Positions 25,918 to 36,792 of a stretch of DNA of 64,000 nt are shown piece by piece. Within the stretch, counting starts at the first letter, position 1, and each line of letters starts with the position of its first letter. The DNA is taken from assembly GCA_013397455.1 (NCBI GenBank), contig VYZB01000096.1, forward strand, positions 2,148,521 to 2,212,520, given 5' to 3'. Source of the stretch: Crotophaga sulcirostris (taxonomy: Eukaryota; Chordata; Aves; Cuculiformes; Crotophagidae). Made by a program: the position numbers and the translations under genes. The notes beneath the pieces are model-generated. The model saw nothing but the letters and a program-made list of their open reading frames with translations, searched no databases and was not told where the DNA came from.

Positions 25918-25946
25918 TTTATTATTATTATTATTATTATTATTTT
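25918..25946. repeat. (ATT)n microsatellite
   Basis: About eight ATT trinucleotides run into a short T tract, directly after a strong acceptor-like sequence. It is intronic. Confidence 0.95.
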
Positions 25947-26649
25947 TTAAATACTAACACAAAAAGATTTGAATCTAGAGAATATAGCTGAACAGAAGTG
26001 ATAGATTTTTTATTAAAATTAGTTTATCGTGATACTATGCAAGTACATAAATCCATTATTTATTTAGTTCTCTTTTTTTTATCCTGCTTGCTCTCAAGTA
26101 CTTTGTTTTTTTTAAACTAGAGCAGACCTTTAACCAAGTGCCTTTCTGTTTCTTCTGACTGTTCTGTTCTAAAGAAGAGTAAAATAAATGTTTTGTTTAC
26201 CTGGATGTATAATTCCATTAATATCAGTATAGTTATGCAGACCTGAACTGAACTGCTAGTCCAGGGTTTCTACAATAAGTATACTCTTGCAAGGTCTCAT
26301 TTCCTTAGTGGTTTTTGAACAAGTGTTTATTTTACCTGATTCCAGCCCCTGCTATGTGTTTTTTTCATGTTAGGGATTGTTGTAATATTATTAAAAATGC
26401 CTCTTCCTCAAGGGGAAACCAAGGTTGAGGAAGGAAGAAATATAGAGAAAAATGAGATTCATTCACCCGTAATGCTTGAAGAGAAATTAAACCCTTTTCC
26501 CTCTGTCTGCACAGTTGATGATAGATCCTTTCTGACAAGTTGAAATATGCTCCAAACAAGAAGTTTTTAAAAGCTATACCAAATAATTAATAATTAATAA
26601 AGAGGTTTGAGTGAAAGCTCTGCATTAGAGGACAGAGGACATGAGAGAT

Positions 26650-26730
26650 GTACCTGTCAGAGGACAGGTATGGTTGGATTTGATGATCTCAAAGATCCTT
26701 TCCAACTGGACGATTCTATGATTCTATGGA
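26650..26730 (+). mobile_element. CR1 LINE 3' tail fragment (plus strand), copy 1
   Basis: The fragment contains GGTTGGATTTGATGATCTCA, then a TCCTTTCCAACTGG block and the terminal GATTCTATGATTCTATGG octamer repeat that defines the CR1 3' end. Only about 80 bp are recognisable. A second + strand tail starts immediately after it. Confidence 0.85.
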
Positions 26731-26880
26731 AGGTGGTTAAGTCACTATCCCTGGAGGTGTTTAAAAGATGGGTAGATAAGTTTCTGGAGGACATGGTTTA
26801 GCAGAGGACAGGTACGTTTGGACTTGATGATCTCAAAGGTCTTTTCCAGCCGGACGATTCTATGATTCTATGGTTCTATT
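26731..26880 (+). mobile_element. CR1 LINE 3' tail fragment (plus strand), copy 2
   Basis: This copy starts AAGGTGGTTAAGTCACTATC and continues CCTGGAGGTGTTTAAAAGAT, both standard CR1 3' sequence. It ends with GATTCTATGATTCTATGG followed by TTCTATT. It directly follows copy 1, so either it inserted into the ATTCTATG tail of copy 1 or the tail region was duplicated. A minus-strand copy lies just beyond it, so two 3' ends face each other. Confidence 0.9.
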
Positions 26881-26905
26881 AAATTCTTATTGTATTCACA
26901 GTTTT

Positions 26906-27303
26906 ACAGTATCACAAGGTTGGAAAGGACCTCTGAGATCATCAAGTCCAACCTATAACCCAACACTAACACCAACCCATCATCTAAACCATGGCACTCA
27001 GTGCCTCATCCAGTCTTCCCTTAAACAACTCCAGGGTCGGCGACTCCACCACCTCCCTGGGCAGCGCATTCCAATGGCCAATCACCCTTTCAGTGAAGAA
27101 CTTTTTCCTAACATCAAGTCTAAACTTTCCCTGACGAAGCTTGAGTCTATGCCCTCTAGTTCTGTCACTGGTTACCTGTGAGAAGAGGTCAACCCCTACC
27201 TGACTACAGCCTCCTTTTAGGTAGTTGTAGAGAGCAATAAGGTCTCCCCTGAGCCTCCCCTTCTCCAGACTAAACAGCCCCAGCTCCCCAAGTCGCTCCT
27301 CAA
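26906..27303 (-). mobile_element. CR1 LINE, 5'-truncated 3' end (minus strand)
   Basis: Read on the minus strand, this is a CR1 3' region containing the complement of TTGGACTTGATGATCTCAGA and of CCCAGGGAGGTGGTGGAGTC, and ending near the complement of AGACTAAACAGCCCCAGCTC. The terminal octamer repeats are decayed. It is opposite in orientation to the two tails immediately to its left, and about 32 nt can pair with them. Confidence 0.93.
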
Positions 27304-27705
27304 AGGAAGGAAAGGAAACTACCGTAATACGCTTTCAAACCGCACCTTTTGCAGCCAACGCTATGTGTTAATATTTTGTTCCTTATGGAACAGATCATCA
27401 TGGACCCATACTTAGACTGAGCTACTCCTCCTGTTGATTGGAGAGAATTATATGTTAAGTATTGTTCAGATAGTACTTTCTGCAATTTGCTTAAGCTAAT
27501 TGTCATAATTTATTTTAACTTGTAAAAATATTGGTCCTTGAGTAAATTCCTACAGTCAAGGCCTCTGATACAGATGCACGAAAGAGTTTTATTAACTGAT
27601 TCCTATGGCAATAATGAGCCATAAAAACTGTCTCTCCTGTTCACTATTACATGGACCTTATCAGATTAGAGTGATGGAATTACCAAACTCAGAAAGCAGA
27701 ACTTC
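27304..27705 (+). other. RIMS2: RIMS2 intron spacer between CR1 copies
   Basis: This is unique-looking AT-rich intron of about 400 bp between two CR1 insertions. It starts with a short purine run (AAAGGAAGGAAAGGAAA). No gene or site is visible. Confidence 0.7.
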
Positions 27706-27938
27706 AGATACTGAAATTCTTCACAATGAGGGTGGTGAGACTCTGGCACAGGTTGCCCAGGGAAGCTGTGGATGCCCCCTCCATGGAAGTGTTGAAGGCC
27801 AGGCTGGATGGGGTCTTCAGCCACCTGGTCTAGTGGGAGGTGTCCCTGCCCATGGCAGGGGGGTTGGAAGTGGATGATCTTTAAGGTCCCTTCCAACCCA
27901 AACCGTACCATGATTCTGTGATTCTATGATTCTGTGAA
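27706..27938 (+). mobile_element. CR1 LINE 3' end (plus strand)
   Basis: This is a well-preserved CR1 3' end. GAGGGTGGTGAGACTCTGGC, ACAGGTTGCCCAGGGAAGCT, GGCCAGGCTGGATGGGGTCT and TGGCAGGGGGGTTGGAAGTG follow each other, and the copy closes with GATTCTGTGATTCTATGATT. It belongs to the same subfamily type as the minus-strand copy at 19873-20345 and is complementary to its first roughly 190 bp, about 7.8 kb apart. It has no coding capacity. Confidence 0.95.
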
Positions 27939-28521
27939 ACAAGTTTCAATATTGTTTTAGTTTGTTAATACATTTAATTATTATTATTTTTGCTGCTGCA
28001 TGCATTTTTTCTGAGTGTTTATAGTTCTCTAGATCCTTCTATCTGCATGTTTTTTCTCCAACTTCCTTTTGAAAACTTTGCTGCTGTGAGAGCTGAAGTT
28101 ATTAAAGATTTAGCCTTGTATGAGAACAGCTTGTACAATTGGCAAATCTTTTCTAATCATATTTGTCAAGAGGGGTTGTAAATAATTTTGAAATGAATTG
28201 TCTAATGGTGAATGACGCAAGGGAATTCAACTCAGTTTTAGAAGATAAATTGATGGATTTGAATTTTCCCCTCCATTTCAGGCTTTGGATCTGTATTAAT
28301 TTGTAGATCTTTTCTCATTGTGTTTTTTTATTTAATATGTAACTGAAGTTATAGATACAACAGCTCCGTTAAGCTCTACTGTTTTTGGGAGACAGTACAG
28401 ATAGTATCTCATTGTGACTTATGGTAGAATACAGCTGTAGTCTACCAAACAGTTGCACAGCTGTTATTATACTGTATCAAATCAGCTTGAGATGTCCCAG
28501 TGTTCGTTGGAAAGGTAAATA

Positions 28522-28559
28522 TGCTTTTTCCTCTCCAATTTATACTTTATTAGGTAAGG
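28522..28559 (+). promoter_or_regulatory. Candidate recursive splice site (zero-length exon)
   Basis: A pyrimidine-rich tract (GCTTTTTCCTCTCCAATTTA) leads to ACTTTATTAG|GTAAGG, an acceptor AG joined directly to a near-consensus donor at 28553/28554. Such juxtaposed 3' and 5' splice sites are the signature of recursive splicing in long introns, which is known for long neuronal genes in vertebrates. It lies 17.3 kb into the 43-kb intron. Motif and strand are seen; use is inferred. Confidence 0.35.
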
Positions 28560-29330
28560 CTTGCCGTGGTGCAGAAATATTTTTGTTCCACAAGTATATG
28601 CCAAGTACCTGACATTTTCATTTCTATGCTACCCCAAAACTTTCCACGCTGGCCAATTCGTCAGATGGCTAGCTAAGCCTGCTTTGATGGCTTAGGAGTG
28701 AACGGTAGGTCTTTTTCAAGGCCAGGGATCTTGCCTGCCTATTAGAGGTTTAGATTTGGTATTATGTAGCATAATCCACCAAATGCTTTGGCTATTATAT
28801 TCCCTGTAAAAATAAAGCAGATTTTGCTGAACTAGACAGCCCCATCAGATCATGTACTTGCGAACTATTTGTGATAAAAACATAAGCACAAAATAGTAGC
28901 TGTATTTTCATAGTACAGGCTGAGGCATACTCAAGAGGGCCCTAATATTTGACTGCTGCTTTTAGGTACTAAAGCAATAGAACTAATATATTGCTGCCTA
29001 GAGTCTAACTTGGTCAACTGACAATGCTTTAGTGAGCAGGATAGCTCTGCTTTAGTACTTGTGTAATATTTCTGTTGGTTTTTTTCTAAACTGTTTTTAT
29101 GGCTTCACAGAATTTAAAATGAATAATTACTATTACAACATCTAATAAGGCCTGCTATTTATCACAGTCCATTCAGTGTCATGTGTTCATTTGTTATTGA
29201 GCTCAATAACTTGTACGACTGAAGAATATCTTATGTTTGATCAAAGGGCATTTCTTGAAAGGCATCCAGCATTTGTGTGAAGGAGAGATGGGAATCTATG
29301 ATGTCTCTTAACAGTTCATTTAAATACATG

Positions 29331-29355
29331 ATTTTTTTTGTCATTTAAGGTGAGA
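29331..29355 (+). promoter_or_regulatory. Second candidate recursive splice site
   Basis: TTTTTTTTGTCATTTAAG is followed directly by GTGAGA, with the junction at 29349/29350. It lies about 800 nt after the first juxtaposed site. The U tract is good and the donor is near consensus. It could be a chance match, or one of a redundant pair of ratchet points. Confidence 0.3.
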
Positions 29356-30597
29356 CTTTAGATCCCAGACATTCATCTAGCCTTGCATGTGTTTTAAACC
29401 TTCATCTTAAAAGATATAGAGGCTTTATTTTATGCATTCTAAATCATACTAGTAAAGTCAGTGGTATTAACCATAAAGTATGGGTTCCTGCATTTGCCTA
29501 AGACTGTATGGAAACAGAAACAGGGAGCAACACTCATACCTATACATAATCTGAGCTCCTAAGATTGTTGCAAATGGCAAAACTTTGTCATATTAAGTTT
29601 TGATGCATTTTCATTAATAATTATGAGGACTCAACCTAACAAAAAAAGACAAAATATTCTTAGTTTGATCCCTAAACAGATTTCCTAAATGCTCTGCTCT
29701 GGAGTTTAACTAGATGTCTTTTCCACCTTTTAATATGAGGAATTTTGAATTTAAAAGATGTGAAGACACAAGCAGAGAGAGTAATATTGTGTTTTAATTA
29801 AAGAATGACATTTCTGTTTGAGATTATGCTTTTTTGTGTGCAATGTACAAACTGGCTGATTTGCTTTCAGTTTTCAGTACAGTCATTTGGATATTGTGAG
29901 CTAGCAAACCTGTAAATGGATTAATATTATTTAAAGAAAAATATTAAAATTAAATAAAAAATTATTATAGGAAAGGATCTACATATAATGATAAATTCTG
30001 TTGGAGGAAAATTTCAAAACCAATTGCCATTCCTGCCATTTAAAAAGAGGGTCCAAAAAAATCAGAGGGTAATGGTTACGTCTATCATTACCATTTCAGT
30101 GATAAGAGAACAGGTTATGTGATACTACAATTTGACTCTTCATTTCGTTAGAAAAATATGCTTTGTGAATTTAAAATCAGAGAGGGGAGACGTTGCTAAA
30201 ACTACATGAGGAGAAAATATGAATTCTAAAATTAGACTTAATAAAGTATTCATTAAAGATTTATTATATACTTGAAAATGAGAAATTTACTTGGACATAT
30301 TTAATTTGTAACTGGCTGAGGTTCAATATCATATTTTACTACATACAAATCTGAAAGCTGCAATAATTTGACTTAACATGTTCAGATAATATTTAAAACT
30401 GAAAAAAGAATGAAGTCTATGATAACTCAAATCCAAATGTTAAAGAAAAAATAAAAGAGCTAGATTTCATCATCCATTTCTTGATTAATGCATTTGTCAA
30501 AGAGTGAGAACAAACAGGAAGTATTTTTCCCCTGAACTACAGAAGAATTTGTGTTCTTTCAGATCTTTTTTAATTCCTCCTCAGCTTTTATTGCTGA

Positions 30598-30735
30598 GCA
30601 TGACATTGTTTAGTATGGAGTAACCATTTGGTCAGTTGGGGTCAGCTGTCCCAGCCATGTCCCCTTCCACCTTCTTGTGCACCTCCAGCCTACTCACTGG
30701 TGGGGTGGTGTGAAAAACAGAAAAAAAGTCTCTTG
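30598..30735 (+). mobile_element. Avian ERV (class III/ERVL-like) fragment
   Basis: TTTGGTCAGTTGGGGTCAGC, CAGCCATGTCCCCTTCCACC, TCTTGTGCACCTCCAGCCTA and CTCACTGGTGGGGTGGTGTG run in order. This matches a widely dispersed avian endogenous-retrovirus sequence that I recognise from other bird genomes. Only about 140 bp remain, with no coding sequence and no pair of LTRs. Class assignment is from memory of the family, and the boundaries are approximate. Confidence 0.6.
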
Positions 30736-32775
30736 TCAGCTCTTATGGGTTGAACACTAAGCTTTTTGTGGCAGAGGGGATCCTGATGCAGGCTGCTGCC
30801 AGGCAGGGTTTGTGCTGAATCAGTGCACCTTCCTGAAAGTGTGAGCAGCGGTAGTCATTTTTGCAATGCACCAAGTAAAATCAGCCTGAAGGAACATGGT
30901 TTGAAATGCTTTCTAAAGGTATTCTCCATCCTAAAGTACTTGCAATGAAGCAATACTCAATAAACTTGGCATCACATACTCTGCAAGGCCTTTTCCTGTG
31001 GAAGTAACATATTGAGACTGTTAAAATAAATGTGGCATCGAGTATTTCAGGTTTGCTAAAAAGAACAGAATTTTCTGCATATCTAAGATTGATGTATTCT
31101 GTTACTTGGTAGGCTTGAATTATTAACAAGCTGAAAATGGATAAAATTAGCACTTGAACACACCCACGTAGCTAAGTGCTAGCCCCTTCTGTGCTCTGAA
31201 CTGGAGAGACATTTGCCATCCCCAGTTCAACAGCCATTTCCACATGTTAGTGTGTGACTGATAGTAAGCTCAGTAGAGTGGCTGGTCTTACTAGCATGAT
31301 AACAATTTGTGTAAATACAATTATGCCCTTTCCAGCTGAGGGCTTGTTTGTGCATTTTTGGCAGAGGTGGTAGAAGAAGTAAGCATGTAGGACTTTGCAG
31401 CTGACTATGTAGATAATGTCCTGGATGGGTTTCAGGACTAATCTAAATAGGCATCAGCCCAGGATAATCAGGGTTGGTGAAATTGCCCAGTTGATTGTTT
31501 TGCATGCTGAGCTTGCTACTGCAAGAGAGGTTAGTGCTTGGTGCAGTGGTTGCTGCTGGAGAGAGGCAGACGATGAACTGAGCAATCTCTCCAAGCTGCA
31601 GTGACAGCCATGGCCTGGAGGCAGGAGGAACAACAAACCTGACTCTGAATGTACTCTTACCCTCATCTTCAGCTCCATCTCTTTTGTTTCCCTGACCCTT
31701 ACAATGGGACATCACCAGCCCTCAGTGCAAAAAAAATCAGTTCTATCTACAAAGTTGAGAAAATTTGATTTGGCTCTGTGCCTATCTACTAATACTGTTA
31801 GCTTCCTGCAGGATAGAGTGGATTAAAGTAGATGTCTTTCTAATTAAGTTTATCAGATTGTAATCTAAACTAGCATATCAACCTTGTTCCCTTTGACTCT
31901 ATAGATGATACCTATTATTAGGATAGGAATAATATGTGTATCTGTTTTCACTGTTGCAGCAGAACAATTCATTATAGTGTGTGGGGCTTTGATAAGGGGT
32001 TTTCTTTCACAGAAAAATGGTTCTTTCAGTTATTGCTATTGACATCTGTATCACCTCCCAACAAACAGAAAATAATTGTATCATTGGAATGTGAAAGTTA
32101 AATAATGAACAACTCCTGTTCCGTAACATCCTCAGAATGCAAACCCACCCCACCTGCTAAAGAGGTTCTCACAGGTGTGAATTGTTATTCCTGGGGAGAA
32201 GGAGAGGCAATGAAATGAGGTGTTTTGGCTCATTTGCATTTGCTAATGTTATTTCTTGCCTTTAGGATCCTGATAGTGATTTAAAAAAAAAAGGAAGACA
32301 GATGATAAAGAAAGTCTTTTCCTATCAGTGATTGCTTTGTTCAGTGGAATAGGTACAGTACTATGTAAACATTGTTTGAGAATGGGTAGGCCCTCGTTTC
32401 CAGTCTTTAGTTTGGGGCTGTACTTATTACCTTGCCTTTTTTCCTCCTTTCCTTTTGTCAGTTTAGACAATATCGCTTACTACATCTGAGCTTCTCATAC
32501 TGGTTTTGATATTGGTGATAGCATGAAGTCAGTTCAAAAGCTGGACGCTTTTGGAACTGGTTATTTAGAAGTCATGAAAATGACAGAAAGAAAATGTGAA
32601 GAAGGGAGGAAATGTAATAGTGATTGCAATAGTATTCCTGAGGACTGTTTCAGACTCTCTTAGTTGACCACCTCACAGGTTTCTGGTCTGGCCTATGTAG
32701 CTAATCAGCAAGAACAGTTGTGGCATAAGTAACAGTTAGTAAAACAGTCTTAAGACTAAGTTTTTTTGTTTCCAG

Positions 32776-32784
32776 GATGGCAAG
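32776..32784 (+). other. RIMS2: Candidate 9-nt microexon of RIMS2
   Basis: AAGACTAAG (a possible branch point) precedes TTTTTTTGTTTCCAG|, then the nine bases GATGGCAAG, then |GTAAGA. Both splice signals are strong. Nine bases keep the reading frame. In phase 1, between the exon ending at 11248 and either downstream alternative exon, the insertion adds Trp-Gln-Gly with no stop. A longer variant to 32838, using a weaker GTGAAA donor, would be 63 nt and also open. In-frame microexons of 3-27 nt are common in synaptic genes. No transcript evidence is available here, and I do not know of this exon in mammalian RIMS2. Confidence 0.35.
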
Positions 32785-35700
32785 GTAAGAGTTGCAGATC
32801 CCTAACAGCCAGCACTATGTCCGAGCTGCTCTGCAATGGTGAAATCTAGGCTCTACTGCAGTCAGTAGGATTTTTTCCTCTGATTCTAACCATAGCCAGA
32901 TTTCAGTCTAAATGTTGGGAAGGGCATTATCACTGATCATACAGCCACCAGATTGTCCAATTCTAGTGTAAAAAAGTATGTTTTATGCTTTATTTTTTAA
33001 AATAAATTTATACTTCAATTTGAAGAGTTTATGCAAAGATTTAGATGTTGAGTGTATTTTCTGTTGAATTCATCTGCTCAGAATGTTTTTGGCTCCCCTG
33101 AATTTAGTAGGAAATCTCTCATAGGTATCAGTTGGAACAAGGATTTATGTTTTAATTACACAATAGTGTAATTAAAGGCAGTTAATCTAAGTGCCTTCAA
33201 GTTAACCTGTTTTAACAAATGCAAATGCTCAGCTGCTTTCTTGAAAAGATTAGTGCTCTTAGCCCAGATTTTTCTGGTAGAAGCCAATAGAAGCTGACCA
33301 TGACGGTAATACAGTTTGTGAAAGTGTTATGTGGTCATTTGACTCAGATTTCTTAAGAAAATTTCTTCTCAAGTAAAATAACATAAAATTGAAGCTGGCA
33401 GAAAATTTTAGTATTAGGCAAAAACATGAATGAAAAAAGATTGTTAAGCAATAGGGAAATGTTTAAAAATCTGACTGGAAAGTGAACATTTATGTGGAGG
33501 ATCTGTGTAATACATGGAGTTTATTGTGCTTAATATTTTTAATCCTAAAAAAAACTTTAAATGAGAAATAAAGAAGAAAGTATTCTGCTTGCTTGCACAC
33601 TTCCAATGATAGTATTTATTTTTTCCTAACTTCTATTTTGAAAAAATCTTGAGAATCAAGCCATTTTTTTTCAGGGAGGCACTATTTTGAAAGAACATAA
33701 AAAAATCAGTATAATAAACCTTGTTTAAGAGTTATGATAGTGAATTTTCATATCAGATTAAGTCTTTTCTCAAATGCCTGTGCAGATGTGGTTAAGTAAA
33801 GCATTTGTACCTCTGCTGTGAAAATCATCTGTGCATAATTATTAATTGCATCTGTGCCCAGGTTGAAATGTTTTTGTAAAGCTATGCTTCATCTTTGGTT
33901 GAAATTTTTAGTCATCTTTTCTAGTACATTAATATTAGTTGTAAAATAAAGTGTTTGAATTACATTTATACAAATAGTCCTGTATGAGGGCCATGGTGAT
34001 TTATCTTAATGAATTTTTTACAGATTCTTTTTATGAGAATGATTAGAAACAATACCATAAGAAATGCAAGTTCAGGAACGCAAGAGAGAAGTATATTGGT
34101 GGAAGAGTAATATTCAGCCCAGAGAAATGCAAACTGATGGTGAATAGCAGATGCACTTTAGAAGTCCAGGGTTAAAATATCTCTCTGATAAGAAAGTTGT
34201 AAGGATTACGTCTTTTTATAGCATCACACATATGACTAAGCAGTAAAAAGCATGCCATCTACATTCTTTTTCCTAAAGTAGATTGTGTCATAACACTTGA
34301 TTTATGTCATGATACAATGTAGGATCGTAATATAGATGAAATGTGTGTGTATGACGTGCTCTGCTTCCTTGATGTGTGTTCCTCATGGAAAAAAGTGCTC
34401 ACAGTCTGAATAAATTATAGAAGAAAAAAAGGTAGGTAACGTTTTGCTTATAACCAGACCCTTTGACTTAAATATGGTTTGACACAACAAATTCTTAAGT
34501 ATGAGAAAGCTGAGATAATTTTATTATACATTTTTAATTTTTTGATACTACATTCAGTCAAAGTGGCAATGAAATCTTTTAAGTGTTTAATCAAAATTAA
34601 TCTCCCAGTTTTCTGTGTCAGAATTTATTTTGCAGTAGTAGACATTTATATCTACAGGGAATTCTATTTATCATAACTAGTTTCTCGATTGAAATTATCA
34701 ATAAACAACCGACATATTCTTATCTTTTGTTTGACATTAGTCACATTCACAGGAAGAGTTTGGGATGGGATGCTTTAATAAGGCAGTGAGAAGAGCACAA
34801 CACGTTCTATGTTAAGAGTGGAAAGGACGAGTATACAATCGTTCTATTGTAGTTCTCATGCACTGAGGTGAACTTAAAAGGACAGACTTGTCAGTTGTGA
34901 CCTGCTTTCTATCCTATAATTTCCCCGAGTGTTAATGATTTTCTTTATGAATGCAAATTGTAAATATTTGACACACATGATGGTTGCAGTATTAACAGCT
35001 ATGGACAATGGAAAAGAGTTGGAGAATGTAACTGAAAACTGAGAAAGGAAAACTCCTTAGTAGTTTTACAAGTGTGTAGGCAAAACAGAGTTTGTTTAGC
35101 AGTTTTGAAAACAGCTTTTATTACTGGGGGTATCTAGGATGTGGAAAATCTGTAGTCAGTGAAAAATTACACATTTTCTCCCTCTGCTTTCTGTGTTCTG
35201 TGACATCAATAAACAAACATCTGCCCTACAGGAGCCCCATAATCCTCTATAACTCAAGTCTTTGGGATTAACCACTTTTTATCTGAACATATTTCTGTGT
35301 CTAATCTTTATTCTTTTCTATATTCTTTGGTTTTTTTCCCTGCTAGTCTTGGTTTAAACATTGCCTTTAAGAAAACGGACATTTAAGTAATATTTGTGTT
35401 GTTAGATGTATGTAGCACTATTAAGAAGATTTTATTTTTTATTCTACAAATGTTTATAATTCTTAACAAACAGAGAAACTGGAGCTTTTGAGGAGGGTTA
35501 AAGAGAAAAAAAAGAATGCTGTTTGTGGCCTAACTAAATTTAAAAACCCCATTCTGACACAGGACAAGATTTGGTCAACCAAAGTATGCAAGTTCTCAAA
35601 AGAAATTAAATTAGGATTGCATTCTGGAACTGAAAAACTTGGAACCTTTATATCATGGGCAAAAATTTATGATGGTATGCTCACATTTTGTTCACAGTGG

Positions 35701-36666
35701 ATTCATTTTCATGGTATTTTGGTGGTAAAACATTTGGCAAGTGGTGCTAGCATGGTCCAATGCTACAAAAAAAAAATGGATAATAAGATAGTCAGAAAGT
35801 GTCTACCAACCTGAGGAGGCAGAGTCGCACAACAAAATCACTCTTTGTTTTTTCTAGCACTCTAAAAAGGAAAGAGGGATAACACAGTTGTAATGGAGAG
35901 AAGAGAGAGAGAAAAGAGTAATAGTGGTAGCAAAGAAAAGGGACGTGTGCGGATCTGGCAAAAGGCATTTGCAGCAAAGAGAACTGGGACACAGAGCTGA
36001 TCTAGGTCTCTGTAGTAGGACAGGAGGGCAGTAAATCCGGGCTAACACGCTAGGTTTGCATGCAAGACTATAGAGCTGCATGCAGCAAACAGAGCAATCA
36101 TGAAGTTAATGCCTGTCATTGACATGAGTAGGACTGTTGAAAAGGCTAAAAGGTTTGCTAATACAAATCCTCCAAGTTCTTTCATGGCTGCTCTCTGCGT
36201 AGCCACAGTAGAAGAAAAAAATCAAATGGACTGGTTTTGGAGCTTTGAATATTTTATTGCAATTTTTAGCTGGTTAAATACTGTTCTGTTTTCCTGAAGT
36301 TCAGTGACGGTTTGGTCAACAAATAGGAAGAGATGATTTATGTTTTTAAAGAGAAATTGAATTGTAGTGGAAGTGGGGCATATTTTCTCCTCTGAAGTTA
36401 TCCTTTTGCACATGTGTGTCAGATCAAACTAATCCCACCTCCAGCTCAAAGACTAAAATAGAGATACAAATAAGCAGTTTTGTATACAAAGAAAGTAAAT
36501 GCATTCTTCATTTGCTTCCTCACCCTTTCTTTTTAACGATTGAATGATAAATTTTGAGAGAATTTATGGACCAAAATTTGAAGTTTATTTTCCCTCGACT
36601 GTTAAATATTATACTCTTAAATAAATATACACAAATTTCCACTCTTGTGTTCTACCTACTCTTTCA

Positions 36667-36792
36667 AATTTTAAATATATTGTGAATGATATGTGGGGTC
36701 GAGTGCACCGTCAGCAAGTTTGCAGATGGTACCAAGCTGAGTGGTGCGGTTGACATGCCTAATGAATGAGACGCCATACAGAGGGACCTTTT
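36667..36792 (+). pseudogene. CR1 LINE ORF2 reverse-transcriptase fragment
   Basis: In the + frame the text reads SKFADGTKLSGAVD, preceded by a FNIF-ND-like segment and followed by DAIQRDL. This is the CR1 reverse-transcriptase region around the catalytic FADD box (family form SKFADDTKLSGAV). The second Asp of the box is Gly here (codon 36728-36730), and the downstream frame carries a stop. It is an isolated internal fragment of about 125 bp, without the CR1 3' tail, so it was rearranged or truncated after insertion. Confidence 0.85.

Larger units (their letters stand above)
20346..26649 (+). other. RIMS2: RIMS2 43-kb intron, between CR1 copies
   Basis: This is intronic sequence, mostly AT-rich. 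It holds an AG microsatellite at 23379-23394 and an ATT microsatellite at 25918-25946. A GC-richer, purine-rich patch at about 25600-25830 was not identified. A good acceptor ends at about 25915 (CTTTTCCCTGTGTAG), but no donor follows within the open frame. No gene is visible. Confidence 0.75.
27939..36666 (+). other. RIMS2: RIMS2 43-kb intron, central part
   Basis: This AT-rich intron sequence contains three splice-like signals listed separately (28553, 29349 and 32776-32784) and an avian ERV fragment near 30598-30735. A GC-richer patch at about 31380-31730 was not identified. The remainder shows no gene, RNA gene or recognised repeat. Confidence 0.7.

Noticed and set aside
35488..35814. Plus-strand open frame of 108 codons
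   Set aside because: AT-rich with no domain or splice context. It is consistent with chance.
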